Shown here piece after piece: positions 30,479-42,636 of a DNA stretch of 64,000 nucleotides. The position numbers and the translations under genes are program-made. The DNA comes from Ipomoea triloba (taxonomy: Eukaryota > Streptophyta > Magnoliopsida > Solanales > Convolvulaceae): positions 36,181,697 through 36,245,696 of the forward strand of contig NC_044916.1 in assembly GCF_003576645.1 (NCBI RefSeq), in the 5' to 3' direction. Numbering within the stretch: position 1 is the stretch's first letter; each line of letters starts with the position of its first letter. Under the pieces are notes generated by a model. That model saw nothing but the letters and a program-made list of their open reading frames with translations, was not told where the DNA came from and did no database searches.

Positions 30479-33400
30479 ATGAAGAAACCATCTTCCCATC
30501 ATTCCCTTTGTTTCTGTATTATACTTATTCTGCAACTGTTTCCTGCCGGTGTTCTTTCCGACGACGATCACTCTACCGTCGTCGAGTTTCTCCCCGGCTT
30601 CCATGGACGTCTTCCCTTTATACTCCACACTGGGTGGGTACGCTCATCCCTCAGCTCATCTTCCTTTCATCATATCATATCTGTCTTTTAACTAATATGA
30701 TTTATCTTTTGTGAGACAATTTCATATAAATTTTTATGTAACATGGAGTAATAATATTCCATGTATTGAGTTACAATATATGATGTTGCAAACAGGTACA
30801 TCGGAGTGGGTAAAAATGAAGAAGTGCAATTATTTTATTACTTTGTTAAGTCTGAATCGAATCCGAACAATGATCCTCTGATTCTTTGGCTCACTGGTGG
30901 ACCAGGGTGTTCATCTATAAGTGGGCTTTTATACGAGTTAGGTATGTAGTATACATTGTTTAATATAATTTTTTTGATTTATTGGATTGTTCGCAACTGC
31001 TACAAGAATATGTGTGAAACTTGCATTGTGACCCTGGCCAACAAGGGATCAGAAAGAGGTAAATAAATTTAAGTTGTTCGTGGCTGACGGACTCAAATTA
31101 AGAGTAAACATATACCAGACCAATTTAATTAGAGTTTTGGGTGTAAAATTTTTTATCTAATTAGTTTATGCATGTATAGGGCCGTTAGAATTTGAGGACA
31201 AACAATATAACGGGAGTCTGCCAACGTTGCTATTGGCTCCACACTCGATGACCAAGGTGACTGCCTGGAAACAACACCTATATATACTCATGTATAAAGA
31301 TATACATATTGTTTATGGCATTACTTTGGTTAGTTAGTTTGAAGTTAATATTTTGAGCTATTATTTGGAATAGAGTAATTAATTTTGGAATTCTTTTTTT
31401 GAAAATTTTGAAAATTTTAGGTTGCCAGCATAATATATTTGGACCAACCAGCAAATACTGGATTTTCGTATGCAACGACTCCGAATGCAACCACATATAC
31501 CGATTTGCAAGCGTGCGACCACGTTTATGAATTTTTGCAAAAGGTGTTTGATGCAATATTCTAATATAAAAAAAATGTTTTCAAAATGTTTTCTCCCTAA
31601 TATATTAATTGTTTTAAGTTAATTTGTTTTGTAGTGGTTTTCTAATAATCCGGACTTCATATCAAATTCGCTATATATTGCTGGAGATTCTTATTCTGGA
31701 ATTACTGTTCCAATCATATTTCAATTAATACTTAGTGGTATGGATACAAATACATATATATAGAGCATATATTCTAGTTTCAAAAAGCATTGAATTGAAG
31801 GGTCCTTCTCTTACAAACTTGCAGGAAATGAAGCTGGCAACAAGCCAATGATGAATCTTAAGGTTTGAATGAATAGTTTTCTTTACTCCTCTAGGAAGAC
31901 AAATAAATTTCCTACCTTAAATATCTTGATTTAATTCTAACTACAACGATATGGTACATTAAAGTCCAAAGTAAAACGTGATTAAAGTATTATTAATCAG
32001 GTAATTAAGTACATCTATATATCTTTTTAGGGATATTCACTGGGCAATCCCAAAACATTTCCTGGCGAAGTTAATTACTCAATTCCATTTGCACATGGAA
32101 TGGGGCTCATCTCCACTGAACTCTACACGGTTAGCATCATCTTCATTCTTCAGTAATTATACTGATAAATCATTCACTTAATTAAGCTAATTATTTTCTT
32201 AATCAATTAATAGTTAGTATACATATAAATCAAAGCCCATATATGCATGCTCAAAATTTCTTTGTACATATACAGTCGCTTGCAGAGAATTGTAAAGAAG
32301 AATATGAAGACATAGGCTGGAGGAATGAATTGTGCTCTCAAAACTATCAGGTGTTCAAGCAGGTTTGCTAATTAATTATATTTCTTTTTTCCCCATATTT
32401 GTTAACTTTATATATGTAAAATAATAAAATAAATTAAAAGATAATACAAATTCATGTGGTTTGGTTCATAGATGATTGATGGGATTAATGATCAGCACAT
32501 TCTAGAGCCCTCTTGTGGATCAGAAAGTGCATTGATAAACCCAGGCGACAACTTTTCTGGTAAACGAAGGTCACTTGAAGAGAATTTTATGTCTTCCAAC
32601 AATGACTCATGGTGTCGCGTAAGTTGTCTCAAAATTTTCTCATATATATATATATATATATATATGTATGGTAGGGTTCCAGTGAGACCACTTGCTTAGG
32701 TAAGATCGTGAGATCACATCTTGTGCATCCATGTAATGCTTTTTAATGGTCTAGATTGATTGACACACACACTTCGTTCGCACACATTTAATCACCGTTC
32801 GCACACACTTCAACTTGGAATTTTAATCAATCTAGACCATTAAAAAATTTTGAGATCAAATCTTGTACATCAATCATCGTTCGTACACATTTAATCACCC
32901 TTTGCACACATTTAATCACCATCCGCACACACTTAATCATCATTCGCACACATTTTATTACCGTTCGCACACACTTCAACTTAGCATCTTAAATCAATCT
33001 AGACCATTAAATTATTAAATGGATGCACAAGATCTTATCTCACGATCTTATCTAAACAAGTGATCTCATATGATCCTATCTCTCTCTCTCTATATATATA
33101 TATATAGACACACACACAAGTTACACTAAAATTTATTTTTCTTAAAATTTGGATGTCGAACTTGAATCTTATTTGAAATTTCTTAGGTTGATTATCGTAA
33201 ACTCTCAAATTATTGGGCAAATGATCCAAAAGTCCAAGAAGCATTGCACGTCCGAAAGGTTTGAGAACTACATATATTAACATTCTATATATACCTATGG
33301 AGTGGATTAGATAAAAATATAGCTTCTTGCATTGTGAATGTGTATTGTGTAATACTACCAAGTGCATTTGATGATATGTAACATCGTATCGAATACATAT

Positions 33401-34299
33401 GCAATTGAAGAATATATGCACATTGCAGTTTTGCTCAGTGCACTTTTAGAGTTTATATGATTTTTTAGTACACTTTTACATATCATCATATGCATATTAT
33501 AATTTTACTCAGTATACTTTTGTATTTGCACTTTTTACATAAAGATATGTTACTACTTAATCGGTCCCTACCAATGTAGTGCCAAATCATTTTGCATGAT
33601 ATGATATTGATTTAATTTCTTGTTCTATTTAACTTTGATCAGGGATCTATTGGACAATGGTTGAGATGTAGGCAAAGCATTTCAATATGGACCTATAGAA
33701 TCACTTTGATGGATACAATACAATATCATGTAAATATTAGTCGTAAAGGTTATAGGTCACTAATATATAGGTAAGTAATTAGAAATCATTTGTTTTAGTG
33801 TTACTAATCAACTATTCAAATAAATAATAATTAAATCTATTTTTTAATGAGTGGTACAGTGGTGATCACGACATGTGTGTTCCATTCCAATCAACGGAAG
33901 CATGGATTAAATCTTTGAAGTATGCTATTATTGATGAGTGGAGACCGTGGATTGTAAATAGTCAAGTTGCTGGGTATTTATATATCATCTGAATTAAACT
34001 ACTTAATTTGTTGGTGTTGTTTCTTCTGTGTTTTGAATTGAATGCTAAATTGGCTTCGTTTTGTTACTAATTAATCGCAAGTTACACAAGGTCTTACTCC
34101 AACCAAATGACATTTGCAACCTTAAAAGTAAGTTATCTCCATAGACTATGTTCTATGTACACATACAATTTTAATTGGTTTTTATAGCTTTACCCCTTGT
34201 TTTGTTTACTTACAGGGAGCGGGGCATGTAGCCTTCGAATATAAGCGAGAGGAAAGTGTCGCCATGCTAACAAGATGGTTATCTTACCAACCTTTGTAA
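30479..34299 (+). CDS. Serine carboxypeptidase-like protein, probable acyltransferase clade
   Basis: Fourteen exons: 30479-30633, 30796-30941, 31180-31256, 31421-31543, 31635-31737, 31825-31862, 32031-32129, 32276-32362, 32472-32618, 33187-33258, 33643-33770, 33860-33973, 34082-34127 and 34216-34299. Phases close, giving 472 residues. A signal peptide ([17 protein letters not shown]) ends near residue 27, implying a secretory or vacuolar route. The oxyanion-hole region is [18 protein letters not shown] (about 82-99). The nucleophile is Ser186 in AGDSYSG. The Asp is in GDHDMCVPF (about 394-396) and His449 in [10 protein letters not shown]. The WLTGGPGCS and GPLEF phrasing, and the exon number, resemble plant clade I SCPLs, which acylate natural products from glucose esters in the vacuole. 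Substrate cannot be read from sequence. GAGHVA replaces the commoner GGGHTA. Intron 9 hosts a TIR element. Confidence 0.92.
32672..33079. mobile_element. Non-autonomous TIR element in SCPL intron 9
   Basis: The left end (GAGACCACTTGCTTAGGTAA, then GATCGTGAGATCACATCTTG and TGCATCCAT) mirrors the right end. In reverse complement the right end reads GAGATCACTTGTTTAGATAA, GATCGTGAGATAAGATCTTG, TGCATCCAT. The inverted repeats are about 60 bp at roughly 85% identity. A second inner pair, TGGTCTAGATTGATT and its complement AATCAATCTAGACCA, also occurs. The interior holds a degenerate minisatellite of TTCGCACACATTTAATCACC-like units. The target duplication is obscured by flanking TA/TC microsatellites. 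No transposase. Confidence 0.75.
32775..32985. repeat. Minisatellite of CGCACACA(C/T)TTAATCA-type units
   Basis: About eight degenerate units of roughly 20-24 bp inside the TIR element, each built on (T/C)CGCACACA followed by TT(T/C)AATCACC or TTCAACTT. Confidence 0.7.
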
Positions 34300-34440
34300 A
34301 ATAGAAACTCAGTTTAATCTGTGATCACTTATCAATCGTAACTGTAATTTTTCCTCCATCACCGAAAAAAGAAAAAATAAATAAAGCAACCATGATGGCC
34401 CCTTGCAGGCCGTAGGATGCTTGATGGAATGACATGTGAC

Positions 34441-34448
34441 TTTCTAAG
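34441..34448 (+). repeat. Left 8-bp target-site duplication TTTCTAAG
   Basis: Perfect match to 35281-35288 on the other side of the hAT element. Eight bp is the hAT duplication length. Confidence 0.8.
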
Positions 34449-35280
34449 CATTGACGGAACCACCCTGGGGGCAGTGGGGGCAGCTACCCCCACTCACCCC
34501 ACCCCCACCCCATATATAGCCTTTGTATGTATATACGTATATATAGTATGTGTTTTATATATAAATATATAAAAACAGATGAAAGTTAACAATTGATAAG
34601 CTTGCAGAGTTGGTAGGTGTGTGGTTTTATTTAAACTTTTCAGTTGTATACGTACATATTGCTTTTTTAATATATATATTTTCAGTTGTATACGTACATA
34701 TTGCTTTTTTAATATATATATATTAATGATAAGATGTATAATTATAATGTGTTATATATATATATTAATGATAAGATGTATAATTATAATGTGTTTTCTA
34801 TTTGAATTATTTTATCAAATTAATTATATTTTATATAGAGTTATGAATATGCTTTCTTTGCAGCTTTTCAATTGTATACGTACATATTGCTTTTTTAATA
34901 TATATATTAATGATAAGATGTATAATTATAATGTGTTTTCTATTTGAATTATTTTATCAAATTAATTATATTTTATATAGAGTTATGAATATTTTTATAA
35001 AGTTTTGATGTGTTTTATTTTCCGTCTATATCAAACAATATTTATAATGTATTTTGTAATTTAAGAATTTATTCCTATTTGATATTTGAACCTTGTGGCA
35101 CTCGATTTATACTCCCATATGGAAAAGAGTGAGTTCGAGCCTCAGTGGAGGCGACTGTTGATGACTCTTTGTGCTTCAATAGGTTGAGATGTAACAGAGT
35201 CAGTAGTACTCAAAAACCATTTTGAATTTAATTACCTTTGCTTCTTCACCCCCTCAACCGAAATCCTGGATACGTCACTG
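34449..35280. mobile_element. Non-autonomous hAT element with nested SINE
   Basis: 832 bp. The left end is CATTGACGGAACCACCC; the right end in reverse complement is CAGTGACGTATCCAGG. The ends agree at 11 of the first 14 positions and are bounded by identical TTTCTAAG octamers. Just inside lies a C/G-rich stretch (GGGGGCAGTGGGGGCAGC). The middle has tandem duplications: a TTGTATACGTACATATTGC phrase three times, and a segment from TGATAAGATGTATAATTAT onward repeated about 141 bp apart. A family A SINE sits at 35088-35216, so it inserted later. No transposase. Confidence 0.85.
35088..35216 (+). mobile_element. SINE family A, copy 3, nested in the hAT element
   Basis: It begins at CCTTGTGGCACTCG with part of the A-box missing. 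It keeps GAGTTCGAGCCTCAGTGGAG (B-box region) and GACTCTTTGTGCTTCAATAG, then has an internal deletion before GTAACAGAGTCAG. It is shorter than copy 1. Confidence 0.75.
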
Positions 35281-35288
35281 TTTCTAAG
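35281..35288 (+). repeat. Right 8-bp target-site duplication TTTCTAAG
   Basis: Exact partner of 34441-34448. Confidence 0.8.
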
Positions 35289-35435
35289 TGCTTTATGTGT
35301 GTTTATGAGAGTTGTTTATTTGTATATATTTTGCTATACTTTGTCTTTCAATAATTGTACTTTAAATTGGCAGACATTTTCAACTAAACTTTGATTTCAC
35401 AAGCTCACTATATAATCTCCACAAAAACTAATTAA

Positions 35436-35439
<4 letters not shown>

Positions 35440-35504
<65 letters not shown>
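35440..35504. repeat. Compound (TA)n(CA)n microsatellite
   Basis: A TA run of about 44 bp passes directly into a CA run of about 20 bp and then AAATAAATAAATAAG. Confidence 0.9.
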
Positions 35505-35505
<1 letters not shown>

Positions 35506-36057
35506 ATAAATAAATAAGAAATATAAAAAAACAATATCATAATAACACTACAAATTTATAGAGATCATACATATTAGATTATATATTTATTATTATATAT
35601 ATTTTAAATTTCGGTTAATTCGGTTAAATGAAGTTTCGAATTGAATTCATCGTTAACCGAAATTTTTAAAAATCTTTAAACATTAATCGAACCGAAAAAG
35701 TTTGGTTAAAAAACAGTTAACCGAAAATTAATCGAAATTTGCACACTTAAGTTAGGGACGAAAAATGCAACGTAATGATAACTAAGGGATGGAATTTACA
35801 ATTTAGTATAACTCAGGGGCGAAAAGTGCAATGCCAATGATAACTTATGGACGAAAAGTGAGTATGACAAAAACTTAGAGACGAATTCTACAATTATCCT
35901 ATAATTTTGGGACGACGAAAAATGTAATTTTTCTTATTTTTTATCTAAATAGGTTTTAATGTGTTATTATTATAAATAGTAAGGGTTAATATGCAAATAT
36001 TTATACCCGTTTTTAACCAAAAAAACCCGTGGAGAATCTGGTTCAAATACATCTCTT

Positions 36058-36065
36058 AAACCCTA
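36058..36065 (+). promoter_or_regulatory. Telo-box AAACCCTA upstream of UTP4
   Basis: AAACCCTA lies about 80 bp before the UTP4 start, followed by CT-rich sequence. Telo-boxes near the transcription start are typical of plant ribosome-biogenesis and translation genes, which fits the predicted UTP4 role. The link is inference. Confidence 0.5.
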
Positions 36066-36143
36066 CTTTCTCTTTCTCTATTCCACCGTTTCCTCAAGAC
36101 TTCTTTCAGACTGCGAACCCTTTCCTTCTTCCTCTCAGCCGAG

Positions 36144-39100
36144 ATGCTATTCCCCGAGCTGTATCGGGGCCACGTTGAGTATGAATGGCGACCATCGCCG
36201 GTGGTAGCCCTAGCCACCAGCGCCGACAACTTCCAGGTCGCCGCCGCTCGCGAGGACGGCTCTCTTGAAATATGGCTGGTCTCTCCCGGCTCCGTTGGCT
36301 GGCACTGTCAACTTGTACTGATACTTTTCTTTTATTTCCTTTTTATTTTCTAAAAAAAATACGTAGTTTTGCTCTGGATTTGATGTATTGAGCTGTTATT
36401 TGCATAGAGAATACATGGAAATCCTAATTCAAGGATTTCGTCGTTGGTTTGGTGCCGGCCGGGGTCAAGAGGCTCGCCGTCAGGAAGGTTGTTCTCGTCG
36501 AGTATTGATGGATCAGTTTCAGAGTGGGATTTATTTGATTTGAGACAGAAGGTTACCTTCGTTGCCATTTAGTGATTTAGATTGTAGCCATTTTTGAATG
36601 AATATTTTATATTAGATATGCAAAGTATGCAAATGTTAACAAAATATAAAGATCCAATTTTGCTTGTGTATTTATATAACCTCCATTTAATAATATTTTG
36701 TTTTACAGTTTAGTTTAGTTTAATAATATAGGTCATTGTTTATTAGCCTATATTTCTCTGTAATTTTTAGCCCAGCATTTATTTTTTCACCAATTATTTA
36801 TATTTATAATCTGTAGACTTGCATGCCATTTTTATGTCTATAGCTTTCATCTCCAAGATTAACTAAATTGTTTTGTAGCACACATAAAAGCTTGCCTAAG
36901 AAAACACTATGGAGTTTAGATTTTTTTCAAGTTTGGCATTTTGAATTATTTGAATTATTTAAATTATGGACTTGATATTTCTCCACTAGTTTGTTGTATC
37001 TAATATTGTTTTGTATGACTTTCTGCAGGTTGTTCTTGATTCTATAGGCGTATCTATATGGCAGATGGCTTCACAACCCTGCACTAGTCAGCAAGATAAA
37101 CCAGATTCAATACAGTATGAAAATGGCAATGCCAGTGAGAGTGAGGACAGTGAGGATGATGACAACTCTGTTGAGCTTTATGAAGAAGAAGATCGTGTTA
37201 ATGAAGAAAGTCAAATAGCTTTTGCATGTGATGATGGATGTGTCCGAATTTATAGTGCTTCTAGCTTAGAGGAATTAACGCACAAGAAATCATTGCCAAG
37301 GATCAGCGGTGAGACAGCTACCTGCATAGACTGTTGAGATGCTCTGTTTTTTTTTTCTCCTTAGGGTTTATGAAAGAAACTTTACTTACTTTTGCAGGGA
37401 GAACATTAAGTGTCACTTGGAGTCCTGAAGGAAATAGGATATTTTCTGGGAGTAGTGATGGGTATGTTTTTTTACTATTAAACATGAGCATTTTTTAAAG
37501 CATGGTTCTGTTCAAGATGTCTACTTTTCAAGTTTATGAGAATGAGTTGATATTTTGCAGGTTGATAAGGTGTTGGGATGCAAAGTTAGGTCATGAAATC
37601 TATAGGATTACAGTTGGTCTTGGAGGTTTGGGTAGTGGAACTGAACTTTGCATATGGTCCTTACTTGCTCTGAGGTAATCCTGGATAGCTATCCTGCCCA
37701 ATTCTTTGTCCTTAATTCTCCCTCCTTTCTTGTGCATAAAAGGGATAATAAAGGATGCATGAAAGAACACTGTTTTTGGATGTGGATTTCTTTTTCTGTG
37801 TTGCTTCTGATGTTACCCTGACATATTCAGGTGTGGAACCCTTGTAAGTGCTGATAGTACTGGCAGTGTTCAGTTCTGGGACACCCAGCATGGAACACTT
37901 CTGCAGGCACATTCTTATCATAAGGGGGATGTGAATGCTTTGGCAGCCTCTCCCAGCCACAACAGGGTATTTTCTGCTGGCTCAGATGGTCAGGTATATG
38001 TATCACACACCACCCTATGGTCAAGTATACCATTTAGTGCTTTTGAGTTGCAGTTCATCTGTTTGACTTCTAAATTGAACACAGTATTGCATTGGGAAAA
38101 TGAATTTGCCTATTTTAGTGTTAGAAGGTCAAGTTAAGTGTTACACACTTCTTTGAGTGTTGAGCTGAATACTGCAAGAATGTGAAACCCTCGCACTATG
38201 TCTTTAGTCAAAACTCAAGTTTGCAAAATTTTAGAGATAATTTTTCTTCTGAAGTCACAAGTTTTCTTCACCTTCACTCATCTTCTCTTTGAATGTTGAC
38301 ATCAAATTTCATAGCGCCAGCGATATTTTCCCTTCACGATATACCCAGTTATTCTTCATTTCTTCTTACTACAGCCATACACCTAGTTGCTGCTACATGT
38401 CACATGTTGCATTTCTCTTACATAGTGCTAACTTGCATTGTTCTCCAGTGAGGTTAATTTTGTAAAGTCTATCACACATTGAGGTATAATTGCTGCTGAC
38501 AGTTAAGTTGATTTCATAGGTTATCCTCTACAAGCTCTCTACTGATGGAAATGAGACTGATGAAGTAAATATTTCCCCTGTAGTGATCAAGAAGTGGGCT
38601 TATGTTGGTTATGTTAGGGCTCATACACACGATGTGAGGGCCTTGACAATTGCTGTTCCCATTAGTCGTGAAGGTTCATTTATATTGCTCTGCTTTTTCT
38701 GAATCCTTTTTTTCTGGTACTCGTGAAGGTTCATTTATATTAGTTTATGTATTCTTACTTTTAACAGACACATTGCCTGAAGAAAAGGTGAAGAGGCGTC
38801 GTGGTAAGGCGAAGCCCCTTGATTTTAGTTACCATAAGTGGGCACATATAGGTGTGCCAATGCTTATCTCAGGCAGTGATGACACTAAGCTTTTTGCATA
38901 TTCGGCAAAGGAGTTTACCAAGTTTTCTCCACATGATATTTGTCCGGCACCACAGAGGCCATCTATACAGCTTGTAACCAACACTATTTTCAACCGTACT
39001 TCATTGCTCTTGATTCAGGATTCATATCGGATAGATATTTTTAGCGTTGGTGTAAGAAATGGTGTTGTCTCCAATAGTGGATCTAACCCATCTGGTGGGG

Positions 39101-41256
39101 CTGCAAAAACAGATGTAGTTGTTCGGATTAAGTGCCAGGCTTCTCGGAAGATCACATGTAGCTCTATTTCTCCTTCAGGCGAATTCTTGGCTTACTCTGA
39201 CCATGTTAATCCCAGACTTCTCCAACTTAACCGAACTGGCACTGGGACACATACATGGAAAGTGAATAAACGAAAGCTTCCTTTGGAATTACCATTTGCT
39301 CATTCCATGGTATTCAGTTCTGATTCTTCACAACTGATGATTGCAGGGTGTGACAGAAGGATATATGTGAGTCCTTGCTTTACATTTTTTTTGTTTAAAT
39401 TTGATTTTTTTAAAAAAATTCTTTTTTGCCTGTCCTATGAATCTTGATGGACACATTTAATTTGTTTTTAAGTATTTTAAATTTTTTCCCTTGAGTAATC
39501 AAAGCTTAAACAACCTGACATTACCCACCCTTGTCAAATCTTTATCAAAACAGGACTTGGAAAAGAATAAAGCTGCTTGGTTTCTCAAATATTTTTGGGA
39601 GAAATAGGGTTCTCATTTGCTTGATTGTATGCTGTCTTTTACTTTTATATCAAAGTGATGGTTTTTTGTTAAGACCTTAATTAAGATGCTTAAAAAATCA
39701 ATAAAATACCTGGAATTTGACCTTTTTAAGTTGGACTGTTGTATTGAATTTGGATTTCAGGTACTCTTATCTCCATTTTTCTCTTAGATTCACCTGAGGT
39801 TTTGCTTAGACAGCTTATTAGTGTTTGGTCATATCTGAACATGTTTTTTTGAAGCCTTCACTCTAAATGGCTGCAGGTTGTTGATGTGGGAAATTTGGAA
39901 ATTGTTCATGTATTCACACCTTGCAGGAAAGATTATGATGAAGAGTTGCCACCTACTGAGCCTCCGATAACCAAAATGTTCACCAGTAGTGATGGGCAGT
40001 GGCTAGCTGCTATCAATTGCTTTGGTGATGTGTACATATTCAATCTAGAAATACAGAGGTGAGCAACGTGATACGCATTCAATTTTTTTTTTGAATAGCT
40101 CATTGGGAAACAAAGATCTGATATACTATCAGTCGGCCTGTGATCATGTGTTCTTGAGACTTGTGTGGATACCTCACCAAGTGATCTATTAATCAAATTA
40201 ACTTTGGGAATAAGTAAAAATGTTTGTTTTAAAGAAAATATTCCTTGACCGCCTTCAAACTCCTAGTCTTCTTTTCAGAATTTTTACTTATTAGTTAATT
40301 TCTTTGCTTTACGTTATATCCTCCATTGGACCACAGGTGAGCACTGTGGCTGTAAATAATTATGGGGTTAATGACTATGATTTTTTTGTGTGCATCAGGC
40401 AACACTGGTGCATATCAAGGCTGGATGGATCATCAGTTACAGCTGGTGGATTTACCCCCCGAAATAGCAATGTCCTTATATTATCAACATCTTCAAACCA
40501 GGTTTATGCATTTGATGTGGAAGCCAAACAACTGGGAGAATGGTCCATGCGGCATACATTTTCTCTTCCAAAAAGTTATCAGGAGTTTCCTGGAGAGGTG
40601 ATTGGCCTGTCTTTTCCGCCATCAGCCAACTCCTCCACTGTTATTGTCTACAGTCCAAGGTATTTGATGTCACTGTTTATGTTTGTTGGCAAATATTTTA
40701 TCTGCTTGCTTTACCTTCATATTGTTATTTCATTTACCATCTTCTTGAGCATCACGTTCGCGTTTTGAGATTCAAACTCTGTTGGGGTATCACGTTTTTT
40801 GTTGAACTTCATTTCTGTTTATTGAAAAAATTGTGGAGGTAGTCCCAATTGAATTTTTTAATAATGCACAATGCATTTCTTGTATAAGCACCTTGTGTGG
40901 ATATAGTTAAAAAGAAGGTTAATGTATGATTTTGTAGGTCAATGTGTGCGATTGACTTTGGGGTGCCGGTTGAAGTGGACGATGCTGACCTGGCAAACAG
41001 TCAGGAGTTGCTGTTACGGAAGATACAGGGCACCCCTCTGAATGGAAAATTGAAGCGAAAGTTGAAAGGAACGGAGTTAGAGAAGAGTCATCAACATTAC
41101 GGTAGAAAGAATTTTATATTTGGTGAATTCCGAGATCCTGTTTTATTTCTTGGACATCTATCAAAAAGTTCTGTCTTGGTCATAGACAAACGATGGATTG
41201 ATGTGGTTAAAACATTCGAAGCACCGCCTGTTCACAGACATATTTTTGGCACATAG
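36144..41256 (+). CDS. PCN: UTP4/POPCORN WD40-repeat protein (U3 snoRNP small-subunit processome)
   Basis: Exons: 36144-36314, 36408-36551, 37029-37308, 37398-37461, 37561-37674, 37831-37993, 38520-38673, 38768-39366, 39877-40058, 40399-40659 and 40938-41256. Phases close, giving 816 residues, the expected family length. Diagnostic phrases are [133 protein letters not shown] and the C-terminal [11 protein letters not shown]. An acidic linker rich in E/S/D lies at about residues 135-165. Yeast Utp4/human Cirhin act in the t-UTP complex for pre-rRNA transcription and 18S processing in the nucleolus. Arabidopsis POPCORN is required for embryo patterning. The assignment rests on family resemblance along the whole length. 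Confidence 0.92.
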
Positions 41257-42636
41257 TTGCAACAATACGGGCGGTGGTTCTCTAATGAGGGAAACAAAGT
41301 ACCTTTACTCTCAGCTCTTATTCTTTTGTCTGTTGGGGGTGTTAGGTGAAGGCATTTTTCTTTTTTTTTACAAAGCCATGTTGTGTAATGTATTTTTCTT
41401 CGTTAACATCTGAAATCAAATTTTTGAGTTCAATATAATTCTTTTGATTTGCAGGTTATCTGCACTGCAAATTATTTAGATTTTATGCAATATATATACA
41501 TTAATTTTGCTCAAAGTTAGGTCATCTGTTTGAGTCAATAATGTTTAGATGAATTATAGAAGGAATTTATTATAAAAATGAGTAATTTTCTATAGTGTAG
41601 ATCGACATGGGTGTAAGTTATTAAGTTACTTTGTATTATCTTTTGTTATACTAACTATTGTTCTATAGAAAAATTAATAAATATGAATGTTCTATAATCA
41701 TTAGAACATCATTCATTGGCATGATGCTTGCTTGCTGGTTTCTATGAACCACGAATTCATGCCATTGGCTAAGGTATAGTACCCTTCAAAAGCTATGGGG
41801 TCTAAAGGTCTAAAAGATAGAATTTCTGCATTATGGTATGGTGATATTGACATTAGAATCCAGCCAAAGTTCAATTATTAAACCTAGATTGAATGATGAT
41901 TCGAGTGGCATCTCAACATCTACGTTAGATTGACCTCTTGCATTTAACAGTGCAAGTTGTTCGAATAGATTTGACAGAAACTGTATAAATTGTTCACATG
42001 TCAATATCAAATGATTTTATTGAGGTTTTTATCGTAACCAAGCGTAATGGTATACACTTGTCAGATAGTGAGACTGATTGTTCGAACAGAGACAAGAATC
42101 TGCCATAGTAATTTACGAGTACGTTGGCCATAGTAAGCATAGTGATATAAATATGCTTGTCATATAGTGAGATTGATTGGTTTAATAAAGACAAAAGTTT
42201 GCTATAATAATTCAAGAATTTCACTGATATTATATTACTTTGTGGATCAAAGGTATGTCGAGAATAGCTATTATCAAAGTCGTTTGACGCTTCAATATCC
42301 ACTCATTACATTTAAGGTTGAATAAGGTTACAACTTACAAGGGTTCAATTGCTCGCCAAATTGTTCAAATATCAAATGATCTTGTAATCTAACAATTTGA
42401 AACCTATTTAGTGCTTCGCATTGTATTGTAACTGCATGCTTGGCCAGCATGAATAAATTATTTATTTATGAAGATTTTATTTTGTCCAATCTAGTACGGC
42501 CTTAGACACGCAGAATTTTGAAGTTATATCATTGACTGAAGTCTACCATACGCATGATGGATCCATATTATATACCCTCTCATTAACATATTATGAACCT
42601 TCCGAACTATTCTAACATTGCTCTAAGTTCAAAATA
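41257..42636. other. Spacer downstream of UTP4
   Basis: 41257 to about 41450 is UTP4 3' UTR. An imperfect duplication lies at 42045-42200: phrases TTGTCAGATAGTGAGACTGATTG and TTGTCATATAGTGAGATTGATTG are about 110 bp apart, possibly SINE-like relics. No ORF supported. Confidence 0.4.

Larger units (their letters stand above)
34300..36143. other. Spacer between SCPL and UTP4 genes
   Basis: It holds the 34449-35280 hAT element and a (TA)n(CA)n microsatellite at 35440-35504. A palindromic segment at about 35605-35735 is built from TTCGGTTAA/TTAACCGAA phrases on both strands. About 36000-36143 is 5' UTR and proximal promoter of UTP4 with a telo-box. No ORF supported. Confidence 0.5.

Noticed and set aside
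35605..35735. MicroRNA-like hairpin from TTCGGTTAA/TTAACCGAA phrases
   Set aside because: The pairing is low-complexity and interrupted, with no recognisable mature miRNA sequence. More likely a relic of an AT-rich MITE.
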